The notes under the pieces were generated by a model, which saw only the letters and a program-made list of their open reading frames with translations, did not search any database and was not told the origin of the DNA. DNA of 64,000 nt from Anaeramoeba flamelloides (taxonomy: Eukaryota; Metamonada; Anaeramoebidae). The stretch spans positions 7,779,001-7,843,000 of the forward strand of contig JANTQA010000015.1 of the NCBI GenBank assembly GCA_027625915.1, written 5' to 3'. The position numbers were made by a program, and so were the translations under genes. The first letter of the stretch is position 1, and each line of letters opens with the position of its first letter. Positions 1 through 10,200 of the stretch are shown here, piece after piece.

Positions 1-1393
1 CAATAAAAAATTCTTTTAGTCAACATAATTGATCATCCATTTGAAAGATATTTACTAATTTCAAAATTTATTATTATAACCCCTTAACTATAAAAAAATA
101 TTCAAATTATTTGCTATTAAATTGGTAAAAAATCTTTATCGCACCTGGAAGATTGGATTTTGCAATTTACATTATTAAATATCTCGAAAAATAATTTTTG
201 ATACAAGATCTCTTTATTAACCAATATTGTTTATATTAAGTTAAGTTATCAAAAAGTGAAAAAAAAAGGAAAAGTTTTATTTTTTTTTGAAAAATTTTTT
301 AGTTGATTGTATTTGGTGTTTTTATTGTTGAAAGATATTTATGGTCACAATTTAGCTTCTTTTTCTATATAATTTCCTGGTACTTGGATTAACTTAGTTG
401 GACACAGCTAAAATGAATAATCATGTGGTCAACCTTTTTAAATTACTGTATCAAGTAAAGAAGTCGTACTCTGGTAGCGATTGTAAAATTTTGGACTTGA
501 GAAACATAATAGAAAGAAACTAAATATCTATTCAACACTATTTTTACGTAAAAAACTTTTTAGGGGGGTAAGAAATCTTAATAATAAAATGAAATCTTGT
601 TTAGATCCTTAATTTTTTTTTTTTTTTTGTAATTTGTGTTTTAGATTCTGAATTGGATGGTTTAACCTCATCTAAACGATTTATTAATTTGAGTCTATTT
701 TATGAATTCCAAATTTCTCATATTTCTATTATAAAAAGAAAAAAAGTTACAGATATTTTTTATAATCAATGAAGTTAATCTTTGAAAAGTGTGAAATCAA
801 ATTTTCAGTTTTATTTTGGAAAGAATTAATTTTGAAAGACAATTTTTTATTTGGTTATTATTTTTAATTATTAATATTACAGACCAAATCTCAGAAATAA
901 AATTAGTCTAGGTATAGGTGATTGAATAGTAAAAATTTGTTAGAATTTTAACAAAAATTTATCAATAAAAGTGAGATCCTCATCAAAAAAAGTCTTTATT
1001 TTTTTTAAATAAAATTTCAAAAAAGATGTTTTTTCTCTTTCAAAAAATGAAAAAAAAATAAAAATTTTTTTTAAATTTTGAATTTTTTTTTAGCAAATTG
1101 CTTGATCTTCTTCAAAAATTTTTTATAACAATTCTCATCATTTTTGGAATAAAAAAATTGATTTACAATTTTGCGGATAAAATTAGCGAATTTCCAAATA
1201 TCTTGTGTGAATTATATTTTGAAAATATCAATATTTATTTTGAAAAATCAACTCAGTTAATGGGTAGAATTTTTAAATGTATTTTTGAAAATTTTAATAT
1301 TTCGAAATACTCTTCTTAAAATAATACAGTATTTTTCAAAATGTTGATTAAATCAATTTTTTTTTTTAGGTTAGGTATTTAAATTTTTAAAAG

Positions 1394-1442
<49 letters not shown>

Positions 1443-1734
1443 AGACCCCTGATAAACCAAAAAAACTTTAAAAACAATAAAATAAAATTGAAATTTGAGT
1501 TTACTTTTACTAAATTTTACAAAAGTGTTTATAAAAAGTTAACAAAAAATGATATTGTTGCCAGTGTTAAATTATTTAGAAATTTTAATAATAAACACTA
1601 ATTAAATCTCCAGCAAATGTTTTTTATCTAAAAAGGATAAGAAAAATCCCATTATAATAAACTAAATTCCAAAAATTGGGACGTTTTATACAGTCAAAAG
1701 GATAACAACTTTACACATATATTTATTTTGAAAA
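1..1734. other. AT-rich non-coding stretch
   Basis: No convincing gene is seen. Homopolymer A and T runs dominate and a (TA)n microsatellite lies at about 1397-1436. A 73-residue open frame at 1098-1319 has no ATG start and no recognisable domain. A short motif near 391-405 resembles the start of the 29.05-kb inverted-repeat element, so older repeat material may extend here. Confidence 0.6.
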
Positions 1735-2175
1735 TAATTTTGATTTTACAAACTATTTGATTTTGTTACTTTTTTTTTGTTTTCATTTCCTTTTCTCGAA
1801 TTAAAATAATTTTTTACCTTAGATCTTTAATTTTAATTTAGATAGTTGATCGAAAGTTATTTTTGAGTTTATTAAATTGAAAAATACACATAGACTTTGT
1901 TGGTAGTATCTTTTCATTTGATCGATTAAAAATTGTTGATGAAATTTGGTAAAATTTACCAAGACATTTTTTTTTCTACTAGATTCATTATTTTTTACAC
2001 CCAAATTTTTAATTTTTTGTTTTTTATTTTTTTCTCATATTTGTATTAAAATGATTACTTATTAAAACATTAATACTTAGTTAATTTAATTGTATTTTTA
2101 TATTACATTTGTTAAAATATAATAAATTGGGTTTTTTTTTTGCCTATTTTTGTTTTAGGTTGTGCCCAAATTTTT
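1735..2175 (+). repeat. Dispersed repeat, diverged copy of 29.1-29.6 kb
   Basis: This segment runs parallel to 29110-29578 over several hundred bases. Shared landmarks in the same order are a TTTCATTTGATCGATYAA motif, an AAAATGATTACTTA motif, an AATATAATAAATTGRG motif, and a terminal motif like TGTGTCCAAATTTTTGG (here TTGTGCCCAAATTTTTGG). The copy looks older and less complete than the one at 29 kb. The family is unknown. The match was made by eye. Confidence 0.6.
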
Positions 2176-3569
2176 GGATTTGAGGTTATGTTATTGTGTA
2201 ATTAATATAATGATATTATATATGAAACATCTTTGGTCTATTTAATTATATTAATTTTGTAATAAAATTCTGATTAAGTCACAATAGTTATCATCAATTA
2301 AATTTTTTTGAAATTCAACTTAATTTCATAATAAATGTCCCAATTTTTTTTATACTTTTTTTTTTACTTTTTTATTTATTTTATTTTCCCAGGAAAAACA
2401 AATAGTTCTAATGTCTAGAACTGAATATTAAAATAGTATTTTTTTTATTATAATAGATTAATTCAATTTATAAAAATTTTTATCATCAAAATTTGATTGT
2501 TAATGGTCCAATGGTTTTGAAATATAGTTTATAATATAATTTTATTCAATTTTTATTAAGAGTGACACAATAACCAACTTAAATATAAATTGAAAATATT
2601 TGAAAGGTTTTTAATTTAAAGTAATCTAAAAAGAAGTTTCAGTCATTTAAATTCAATTGTTAAAATTAAAAAAACATAACACATAAATATTAGATATTCT
2701 TTTTTCAACTTTAAGAAAAAAAATAAAAAGATCATTAATTTTTTATATGAAACAATATAAATATTTGCCTTTTTTCTAATTTTTTATTTTGAAAATGGCA
2801 TTTTTTATTACTTTTTTACCATTCAAAAATCTATTTACAAGTCATTTTGGTATATATAACTGTGTTAAACATCAAAATTTAAAAAAAAAAAATAAGATAC
2901 AATATTAAAATATTCTGAAAATATGGTGAAGCCTGTTAAAAGATATTAAATATTTTAGCTTGGAAAAAATAATCATCAAAACAGATAAATGGACTTTGCT
3001 TGCCATTATTTTAATTTATAACCAGACACTTAAAATTCTACAAGGGTCTTATATTCAATCTTACATAAATCCAAACAAATTAATAAGTAAATTTTTATTG
3101 TTCTTGCAACTATATTACTTTTCTTGTAAAAATTAGAGAAGGTTAGATAATATTAACCTGAAAATTATTTTATTTTTTTGAAGAATAATTAAATATTGTT
3201 GTGTTTGATCATATTAAAAATTTTTCAATAGAAAAGTATTTGTTAGATTATTGAAATTCTTACAAGATCGGTAACCATTTTTTAAAGAAAGGGATAGTTG
3301 AAAATAGATATAGAACTTATCAATTACAATTATGTTGACCAAAGTTTATAGGAAAAGTGTAAGGGTTTATAATTGATGTAATTAGCATACAAAAACGCTT
3401 CTATGCTCTTGTTTTTTATCTTAATTTTAATTTGATAACTAATTGGTTAAACAAAATTGTCTTAACTTCAATATACAAAAGAACGATAATTGATAATTGT
3501 TTAAAAAGATATTAGAGATTTTCATCAAAAAAATTGTTTTCATAAAATATTAGATTTTCAGAAATTTTT
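2176..3569. other. AT-rich non-coding stretch
   Basis: Nothing recognisable: no open frame of interest, no clear inverted repeat. It runs up to the left end of the transposon at 3570. Confidence 0.6.
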
Positions 3570-3742
3570 AGTTTTTCACGAGTTCGTTAATTTTCATGAA
3601 TTAAAATTAAATTCAGAAATTAATTATATATAACTGAAAGTAAATAAATCAACTCAAAAAATTAAGTTATCTAAGATTTGGAAAAATTATTATTTTCAAA
3701 ATCATTTTATTATCATTATTATTTTTTATTTTTTTGGAGTTG

Positions 3743-5185
3743 ATGAACATCGAAATTGAGCTCGAAAATGAAGAAGAAATCATTCTACCAGAACATTGGG
3801 GAAATCGGAGAAATATCGAAAATGAAGAACCTGTTAATGAAAATATTATTGTTGTAATACCAAATATTATTTGGTCAAAATTTAAAAATAATAACAATAG
3901 CGATTTATTGAAAATTATCTCAGGATTTGATTTTGACGAATTTAACGATTTATTTTCAAAAGTTAAAAAAAAATTTAGACAAAAGGGTAGAGGTGGTAGA
4001 CGAGGAGGTATAAGAAATTATAAACAAATGCCGGGTAATAAAACAATTTTTCTTTTAACCTTATCTTGGTTGAGGAATTATGATAAATATGAAATATTAT
4101 CAACAAATTTTGGGATTTCCAAAGCCTGGTGTCATGATTTAGTAGTTGATACAATATTTAAATGTCATGACATTTTAGTTCATGACCAAATATATTGGAT
4201 TGGGTTTAAGAAACAAATGGAAGAAAATTCTTTATTTGTGAATTTTCCAACTGTTGTTGCAGTAATTGATTGTACTGTTCATAGAATTAATAAACCTAAA
4301 AGAAGGCAAAAAAAGGTAATTTAATATTCTTACTTTATATTTTCGAAAATAAATATTATTCGGTTCTCAACAACTTTTCTCACTTTTAATTTTTTTGCAA
4401 AAAAAAACAATAATTTGATCCAAAACTTCTCTTTTTATTTGATATATTGTCCAAATTCTTAATTGTAAACTTTTTAAAAAAAATTAAATAATTTTTTTTC
4501 AGATTTTATTCGGGAAAACATAAGTTTCATTGTATAAAAACCCAAACAATTAATAGTTGTTCTGGATTAGTTATGCATTACAGTCAGTTTCACTTTTAAG
4601 GCACAAACTTTCAACGAAATTTAAGGCACAATGAAAATCTCAAATTAAAGCACAAAGTTCATATTCTAGTAAAAATAAATTGTAAAAAAAAAAATTCCAA
4701 ATTTTGTGCCTTAATTTGAGATTTTTTTGTGCCTTAAATTTCGTAGTAAGTTTGTGCCTTAAAAGTGAAACTGACTGTATGTAACTGGGGTAAATGGCCG
4801 TAAACACGATAAAAAAATTTTCGATAGAAGTTATCCTGGAGAAATTGAAAATTTTTTTCATAAAGAAAATGAAGAGAGTCAAATTGAAGAGCCACTAGCT
4901 TTAATGGTTGATAAGGGATATAAAGGAGTTAATCAAATAAAAATTTTTATTCCGTATTTTGGAAAACGAGAAAATCTCACAGAAGAACAAAATGATTTTA
5001 ATAGATTAATTGGAAAACACAGAGTAATAATTGAACAATTTTATGGGAGATTAAAAAATAGAAATCGTGTTACAACAGATAGATGGAGAAATGAAATTGG
5101 TGATTTCCACAATAAAGTTATCGGAATTTCAATTGCACTTACCAATTACCATATCAGATGTGGACACCCTATTAGAAGAAATTAA
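3743..5185 (+). pseudogene. IS5-like transposase, interrupted by a MITE
   Basis: DDE transposase of the IS5/ISL2-like kind that cuts and pastes its own element. Order: acidic N-terminus; Arg/Gly-rich stretch; a helix-turn-helix of the Tnp4 type (FLLTLSWLRNYDKYEILSTN, then FGISKAWCHD); first acidic residue in AVIDCTVHRINKP; then GVNGRKHDKKIFD; DKGYKG; and the C-terminal LTEEQ...N..IGKHRVIIEQFYGRLKN, which supplies the Glu. First ATG in frame is 3743. Exon 1 ends at 4315 before GTAATT, and an acceptor (TTTTTTTTCAG) ends at 4502, but the two exons are one base out of phase, so either a base is off in the A run or the copy has decayed. A 200-bp MITE sits at 4579-4779; deleting it with one TA leaves the frame open across the junction. 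The last coding part is 4780-5185. Confidence 0.75.
4579..4779. mobile_element. MITE-A (TA-ended palindrome), copy 1
   Basis: About 200 bp, nearly perfect palindrome over both arms: TA-CAGTCAGTTTCACTTTTAAG ... CTTAAAAGTGAAACTGACTG-TA, containing repeated RGGCACAAA/TTTGTGCCTT blocks. TA on both sides fits a Tc1/mariner-type target duplication. No coding capacity. It is inserted inside the transposase gene of another element, so it is younger than that element. Sister copies are at 26050, 26868 and 36691. Confidence 0.9.
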
Positions 5186-5482
5186 TATTTACTTATATTT
5201 TTTTTTAATTCTTAAAATTTTAATTTTTTTTTTGTTTCAATCAATTGTTCTTTAATACAATAAAAATAAATTCAAAACTCATGAGATTTATATATTTTAT
5301 TAACTTTTTATTTTGATTCAACTAAATCAGAATTTGAAAATAATACTCATTTTTTTACAATATTCTCGAAGTTTTTCACGAGTTCAGATATTTTCAGGAA
5401 TTTGTTTATTTTTCACTAATAATGAATTTTTCATTAAATTATCAAATTCATGAAAATAATTAATGAAGTGAAAATGAATCTT

Positions 5483-5940
5483 TTTTATGAAATGAGTATT
5501 ATTTCATAATTTTTAAAATGTTTGCGAATATCTCTATTCTGAAAAAAAAAAAAAAAATTAAAATTTTCCTTGATATCTATTCTAAAATTATTTTGAAATT
5601 TTAAATATTTTTAATGCATTTTTTATATTTAGATTTATTTTTGTACTTGTATTTTTATCAAAATTGATATTTAAATAAAATATCATTAACAATTAAATTT
5701 TATTTTTTTTATTTTAATTTTTCAAAATTTGAAGATCATGAGTTAAATATAATAGAAAATTAACATTTCAAAATGAAAATTGGTGTTTCATTGAAGTAAT
5801 ATTGTGTTAGAATCTGAAAATTCACTTTTATAAAGGTATATTTTGAGAAAAAGGTATAGAGTACAAATAATAACAGCACTCATTTTTGGCTTTTCGAGGA
5901 GGTATCTGAATTTTTTAATTTTATTTTTATTCCATATATT
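5483..5940. other. AT-rich non-coding stretch
   Basis: Nothing recognisable beyond poly-A and poly-T runs. Confidence 0.5.
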
Positions 5941-6430
5941 GCACAAGTGTAAATCAGAATGTTGTATAGAAATAGAGATTTTACAATTTTAGAGATAAAT
6001 AAATAATTCCCTGTATTTTTCCATATTTTGGTAATATTAAACGAAACATCTGTTTTGATTTTTGAGTTTGTAAGGATCTTTTTTTATCAAAAAACCTTTG
6101 GTGAACACCAATCTTTCAATTTGTTTAAAAAAATCATTTTTCATGTCAAAGGTATCCAGTTTCAGTGAGTTAATTACTTGTGTTTAAATGGATTTTCAAT
6201 ATAAATTCATTTGCAGAATACCATAATTTTGTTTGAAAAATGAGTTTTTTTTGAGATGTGAAGATTGATATTTACAAAAAGATTTCTTAAAATTATTATT
6301 TGTATATTAAGATAATCAGATATTATATTTACTATTACTAAAATTTGAGTAAATGCCCTGAATCCTTTATTTATCTCTAAAAGTGTAAAAACTCGATTTT
6401 TTACAACATTCATATTAGCGCCAATGTGTT
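5941..6430. repeat. Palindromic repeat family P, copy 1
   Basis: Left arm GCACAAGTGTAAATCAGAATG, then TTTTAGAGATAAATAAATA; right arm TTTATTTATCTCTAAAAGTG then TTTTTTACAACATTC. The arms are inverted repeats of roughly 100 bp around a non-coding middle. Copies are at 37772-38146 (both arms clear) and 48541-48830 (right half only). Ends here are blurred. Confidence 0.65.
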
Positions 6431-7266
6431 TGAAATCACTAAAGTGTAATTTTTAAATAAATATTGGATTCTGTGGTATTTCTTTCTAAAATAAAGATAA
6501 AAAAAAATAATTATTAATTATTTTAAAAAGTTTTTTTGATTATCGAATGCTCGGAATTATTAACTCATTATTTTAATTGACGATCTTTTAAAATTAAAGC
6601 TATTAAGTAATATTTAGTTTTGTGTTAAAATAAATTTCACTTTCAGTTATACTTTAGATCAGATTTTTTATTTATGCTTCTCAAGAATACTATTCAGATA
6701 AAATCAAAAAATCAGATGAATATTTATAGGGTAGCAGTTTTTGGTGATGATCCAAATTTTAAAATAGGAACTGATTATCCTTTATGTATACAAACATAAT
6801 TTATTCGTTTAAATTTAATAATTAAATGAAAATAATTTCTTTTTATTATTTAATTGGATAAAATGAAAAAAAGGAGTAAAATTTTTTTCCCTTTAACATT
6901 TTTAAAAATTAAATTTCAGATATTTTCCCAATTTTTCTCAGAAGAAGGTCAAAAACTTTTTAGTCCTGATCTGAAGTTAAACCATTCAAAGGTTCAACCT
7001 AATAAAAAGTGAAGATAATAAATTGGTGAATAACCTTCCTTAAACAATTTATTTAATTTTTAAATTCAAAGTAGCTCTATTCCAAGAATGATCTCCTTTC
7101 TGGAAATGTAAATAAAATTTAAGATAAAAAAATCGAAACAATTTCTCATTTTTTAATAATTTTTTATTTTCCTTATTTCCTTATTTTTTCAAAAATAGAT
7201 TTGCCAAATCTTTTCAAACTTTCTTTGTTTTTCATATTAATACCAATTTTTAATCTTTAAACTTCG
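6431..7266. other. Upstream region of the G-alpha gene
   Basis: Non-coding, AT-rich. It must contain the promoter of the gene beginning at 7267, but no recognisable core promoter motif stands out against the background. Confidence 0.4.
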
Positions 7267-10200
7267 ATGGGTACTTTTTCCTCTTTATTCGTTTTTGATA
7301 AAAGAAAAACAAAAAAAATCTATCTGAAAACACACTAATACCACTTACAACCTTCTTTATTTTAAATACACCCAAAAGGCAATTGCGGAAAAAAACCTGA
7401 AAAAGAACAGACAAATTCAAAATTAATTGAAAAAAAACTGAAAAAACTTCGTGTGGTTCTTGACAACGAAATCAAAATCCTTTTGCTTGGTAAATTTTAT
7501 TCCTTTTTTTAAAAAAAAGCGCCGACTTTTTTCTCGACGTTTATTTAAATTCCTGACCGTGTTACTTTCGAATTTTAAAACATTCCTATAAACAATAAAA
7601 TAAAATACAATAAAACAAAACATAATAATAAAAAAACACTTAACCGATCACATTTTTCTTAAAAGGACCTGGTGATTCCGGAAAGTCTACTGTAGTAAAA
7701 CAAATGAGGCTTATTAATGGCTTGGATTTTGATCAAGAGGAAAGAGAGGACTTTGTTGACAAAATTCGGTTTAATGTTATTCAGAATACAAGGGCTTTAG
7801 TTTTTGCAATGGACCAATTTGGTGTTGAGTATTCGGACAAAACAAATCTTGTAAATTGTTCAAAGATCCTCTTTTATTTTTTTTTCTTTTGTTCGATTTT
7901 TTGTTTCACTTTTTTTTATAAATCAAGTTCAAAAAATTTAATAACATAAAACGGAATGTTATTTGAATTTACTCTTCCCTGTTAAAATTGAAATTTAAAA
8001 AACAAATGGAATTTTTTTTGTCTCTTAAATGAAAATAAACAGTTTTGTGAAAGCCTGTTTTGTTGATCTTTTGGTAAAAACACTATTTCAAAATAGACTG
8101 TCCATTTCCACGAGAAGAACGTGATTCGAAAATCTGAAATATTACCATAGTATTGTTCACCAACAATACACACACACACCATAGTGTTATAACAATTTCG
8201 TTTCTAATGATAAAATTATCTCTTAATAAAATCATTTTTTTCTTTTTCATTTTGCTCTCACTTTAAAATACGATCCTTTTGAAAAAACCGATTCAAGAAA
8301 CACCTCTATATTGTTGCTGTTGAGTTGGAAGGTTTCCTTTCAATGATTTAAGAAATCGACTAAAGAGATAATTCAATGACTTTATGATTTTTTTTTCAAT
8401 TCATAAAAAAGAATGCAACAAATACAAATCGAATTTGAAATTTAAATGGGATCAAATTTTGGCTGATTATGTTTTTTTCACTTCTGAAATATTCTCTTCG
8501 TTTAGAATTCTTAGTTCAACAAAAATATACAAATGAACACAATAAAAAATCTACCAAACAAACAAATATCGAGAGCACAAATTCCAATCTATTTCTTTTT
8601 GAAATTTCTGGGATATTCCTCTCATTTTGAACTATTTGTTCACCTCGAAGTAACCAAAATATAGAATAAAAAAGAAACATTCATCGAAAAAGATCCACAA
8701 TTCCAAACCTACTTCTTTGAAAACTCTATCTTAGCAAAAAAAGGAAAATGAAAATAAAGTGAAAATTTTTTCCCATTTATTCTTCAAATGCTAGTAATGT
8801 TAAAAACACAAAAAGTATGAAACACAATAATACATTTTTTGTTGCGATTTTTAAATGATTATTCATCACATTTAAGGGCTACCCATATTTTATTGTTTCT
8901 GAGGGGTTGCAATAACTGTTGCAAGACAAAAAAACCATTTAATTGATTATTTGTTAAAGGTAAATCAAAATACTGCATCAATTTTTTGTTTTAGGATTTT
9001 AGAAAAAACATTTATTGAAACAAAACCTTTTCGAAATTTTTGAACATTTCAAGACAAATTTGAAATAAATTTTCTTTACATCTTGCTGAACTTTCACTCC
9101 ATATTATTTTGAAGTACCTTTATACCCTTGACTTTTAACTCGATCGAATTTGAATATAAAGAGGAAAGATAACACAGTAGGGACTTTTGGATTTTCGAAC
9201 CTCTTGAAGGTAAATTTTGAATTTGGTTATTAAAAAGATTTTTAGTCAATGGAATCCCATAAAAGAGATGGACAAATTTTCAAAATTTCAACAATTTTTG
9301 AAATTTTAACAAGACCTATTAACTTATCAGTCTTTAAGGGACTAGTCTCTATTAATTTTTTTTTTTGACCAATTTCTAAATAAGGAATCCTTATCTAGAA
9401 ATATGTTTAAAATTGATAAAAAACAGTTTTTTTCAATGTTAGAACTTTGAGTTCTTATTTTTTTTTTTAAATTTTACAATTAGTTAAAAACAGTGAATTT
9501 TAAAATTTTTTTTTAATAAAAGAAAGAAAAAATAACAAAAACGAAAATTTTAATCTTGATTTAATTATTTTCTCAAAAATAATATTTATTCTCATTTTGA
9601 AAAACGAAAAAATAATTGAAAACTAATGAATATTTTCTCTTTCACTTCTGTTCATCCAACTTGACTCTGTAAACAACTTAAATTGTTTTCTCAATAATTA
9701 TTTTTTATAAAAAATAGTTCTTATTTTTTTCTTTTATTATTTTTTTTTTGACTCTGACAAATCCTTTTGGAATGGTAATTTGGGAATACTTTTAAAAACT
9801 TCAAATTCGACAAAAACAAAAGAGTGTAAACTCAAAAAGTGGTTTCAAGAAAAAAAAGAAAGGTACAAGAAAACAAACTAATCTTTTCTTTAGAGTAAAG
9901 CATAGATTTCGTATTTTTTTCGAATCAAACCGCTTTTCATGTAAATCCAAAAAAAAGCTTTTCAGGTTTATTTTTCAAATTATTTTTTGTAGGTATTCCA
10001 CAAACACAACAAGGTTTTGCTTTCTTGCTCATATTTTTTTTTTATTTTTTGTATTTTTGCGAAAAGTTGAAAAAAAGCAACTTTCAAAAAAGTGAAAAAA
10101 AAGGAAAAATTTTTTATTTCTATAAAAACAATAACTAAATTTAATGAATGTCATTTATCGATATTTCATTACTATACAAAGAAGTTTTTCACTTTGATTT

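Larger units (their letters stand above)
3570..5482 (+). mobile_element. IS5-like (DDE_Tnp_4 type) DNA transposon
   Basis: A transposase gene is flanked by related sequences. The block AGTTTTTCACGAGTTC occurs at 3570-3585 and again, in the same direction, at 5370-5385, each followed by a similar TTTTCAKGAATT. The left block (3570-3602) also pairs, reverse-complemented, with 5449-5482 (AATTCATGAAAAT..TAA..GAA..GTGAAAA), so imperfect terminal inverted repeats are likely at about these positions. Exact ends and target duplication are not resolved. The element is disabled by a MITE inserted in its gene. Confidence 0.6.

Noticed and set aside
1098-1319. 73-residue frame
   Set aside because: No ATG start, no family, composition expected from AT-rich DNA.
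1397-1436. (TA)n tracts as possible origins or centromeric DNA
   Set aside because: Simple microsatellites occur at several places (21431, 25015, 49098) with no accompanying structure.
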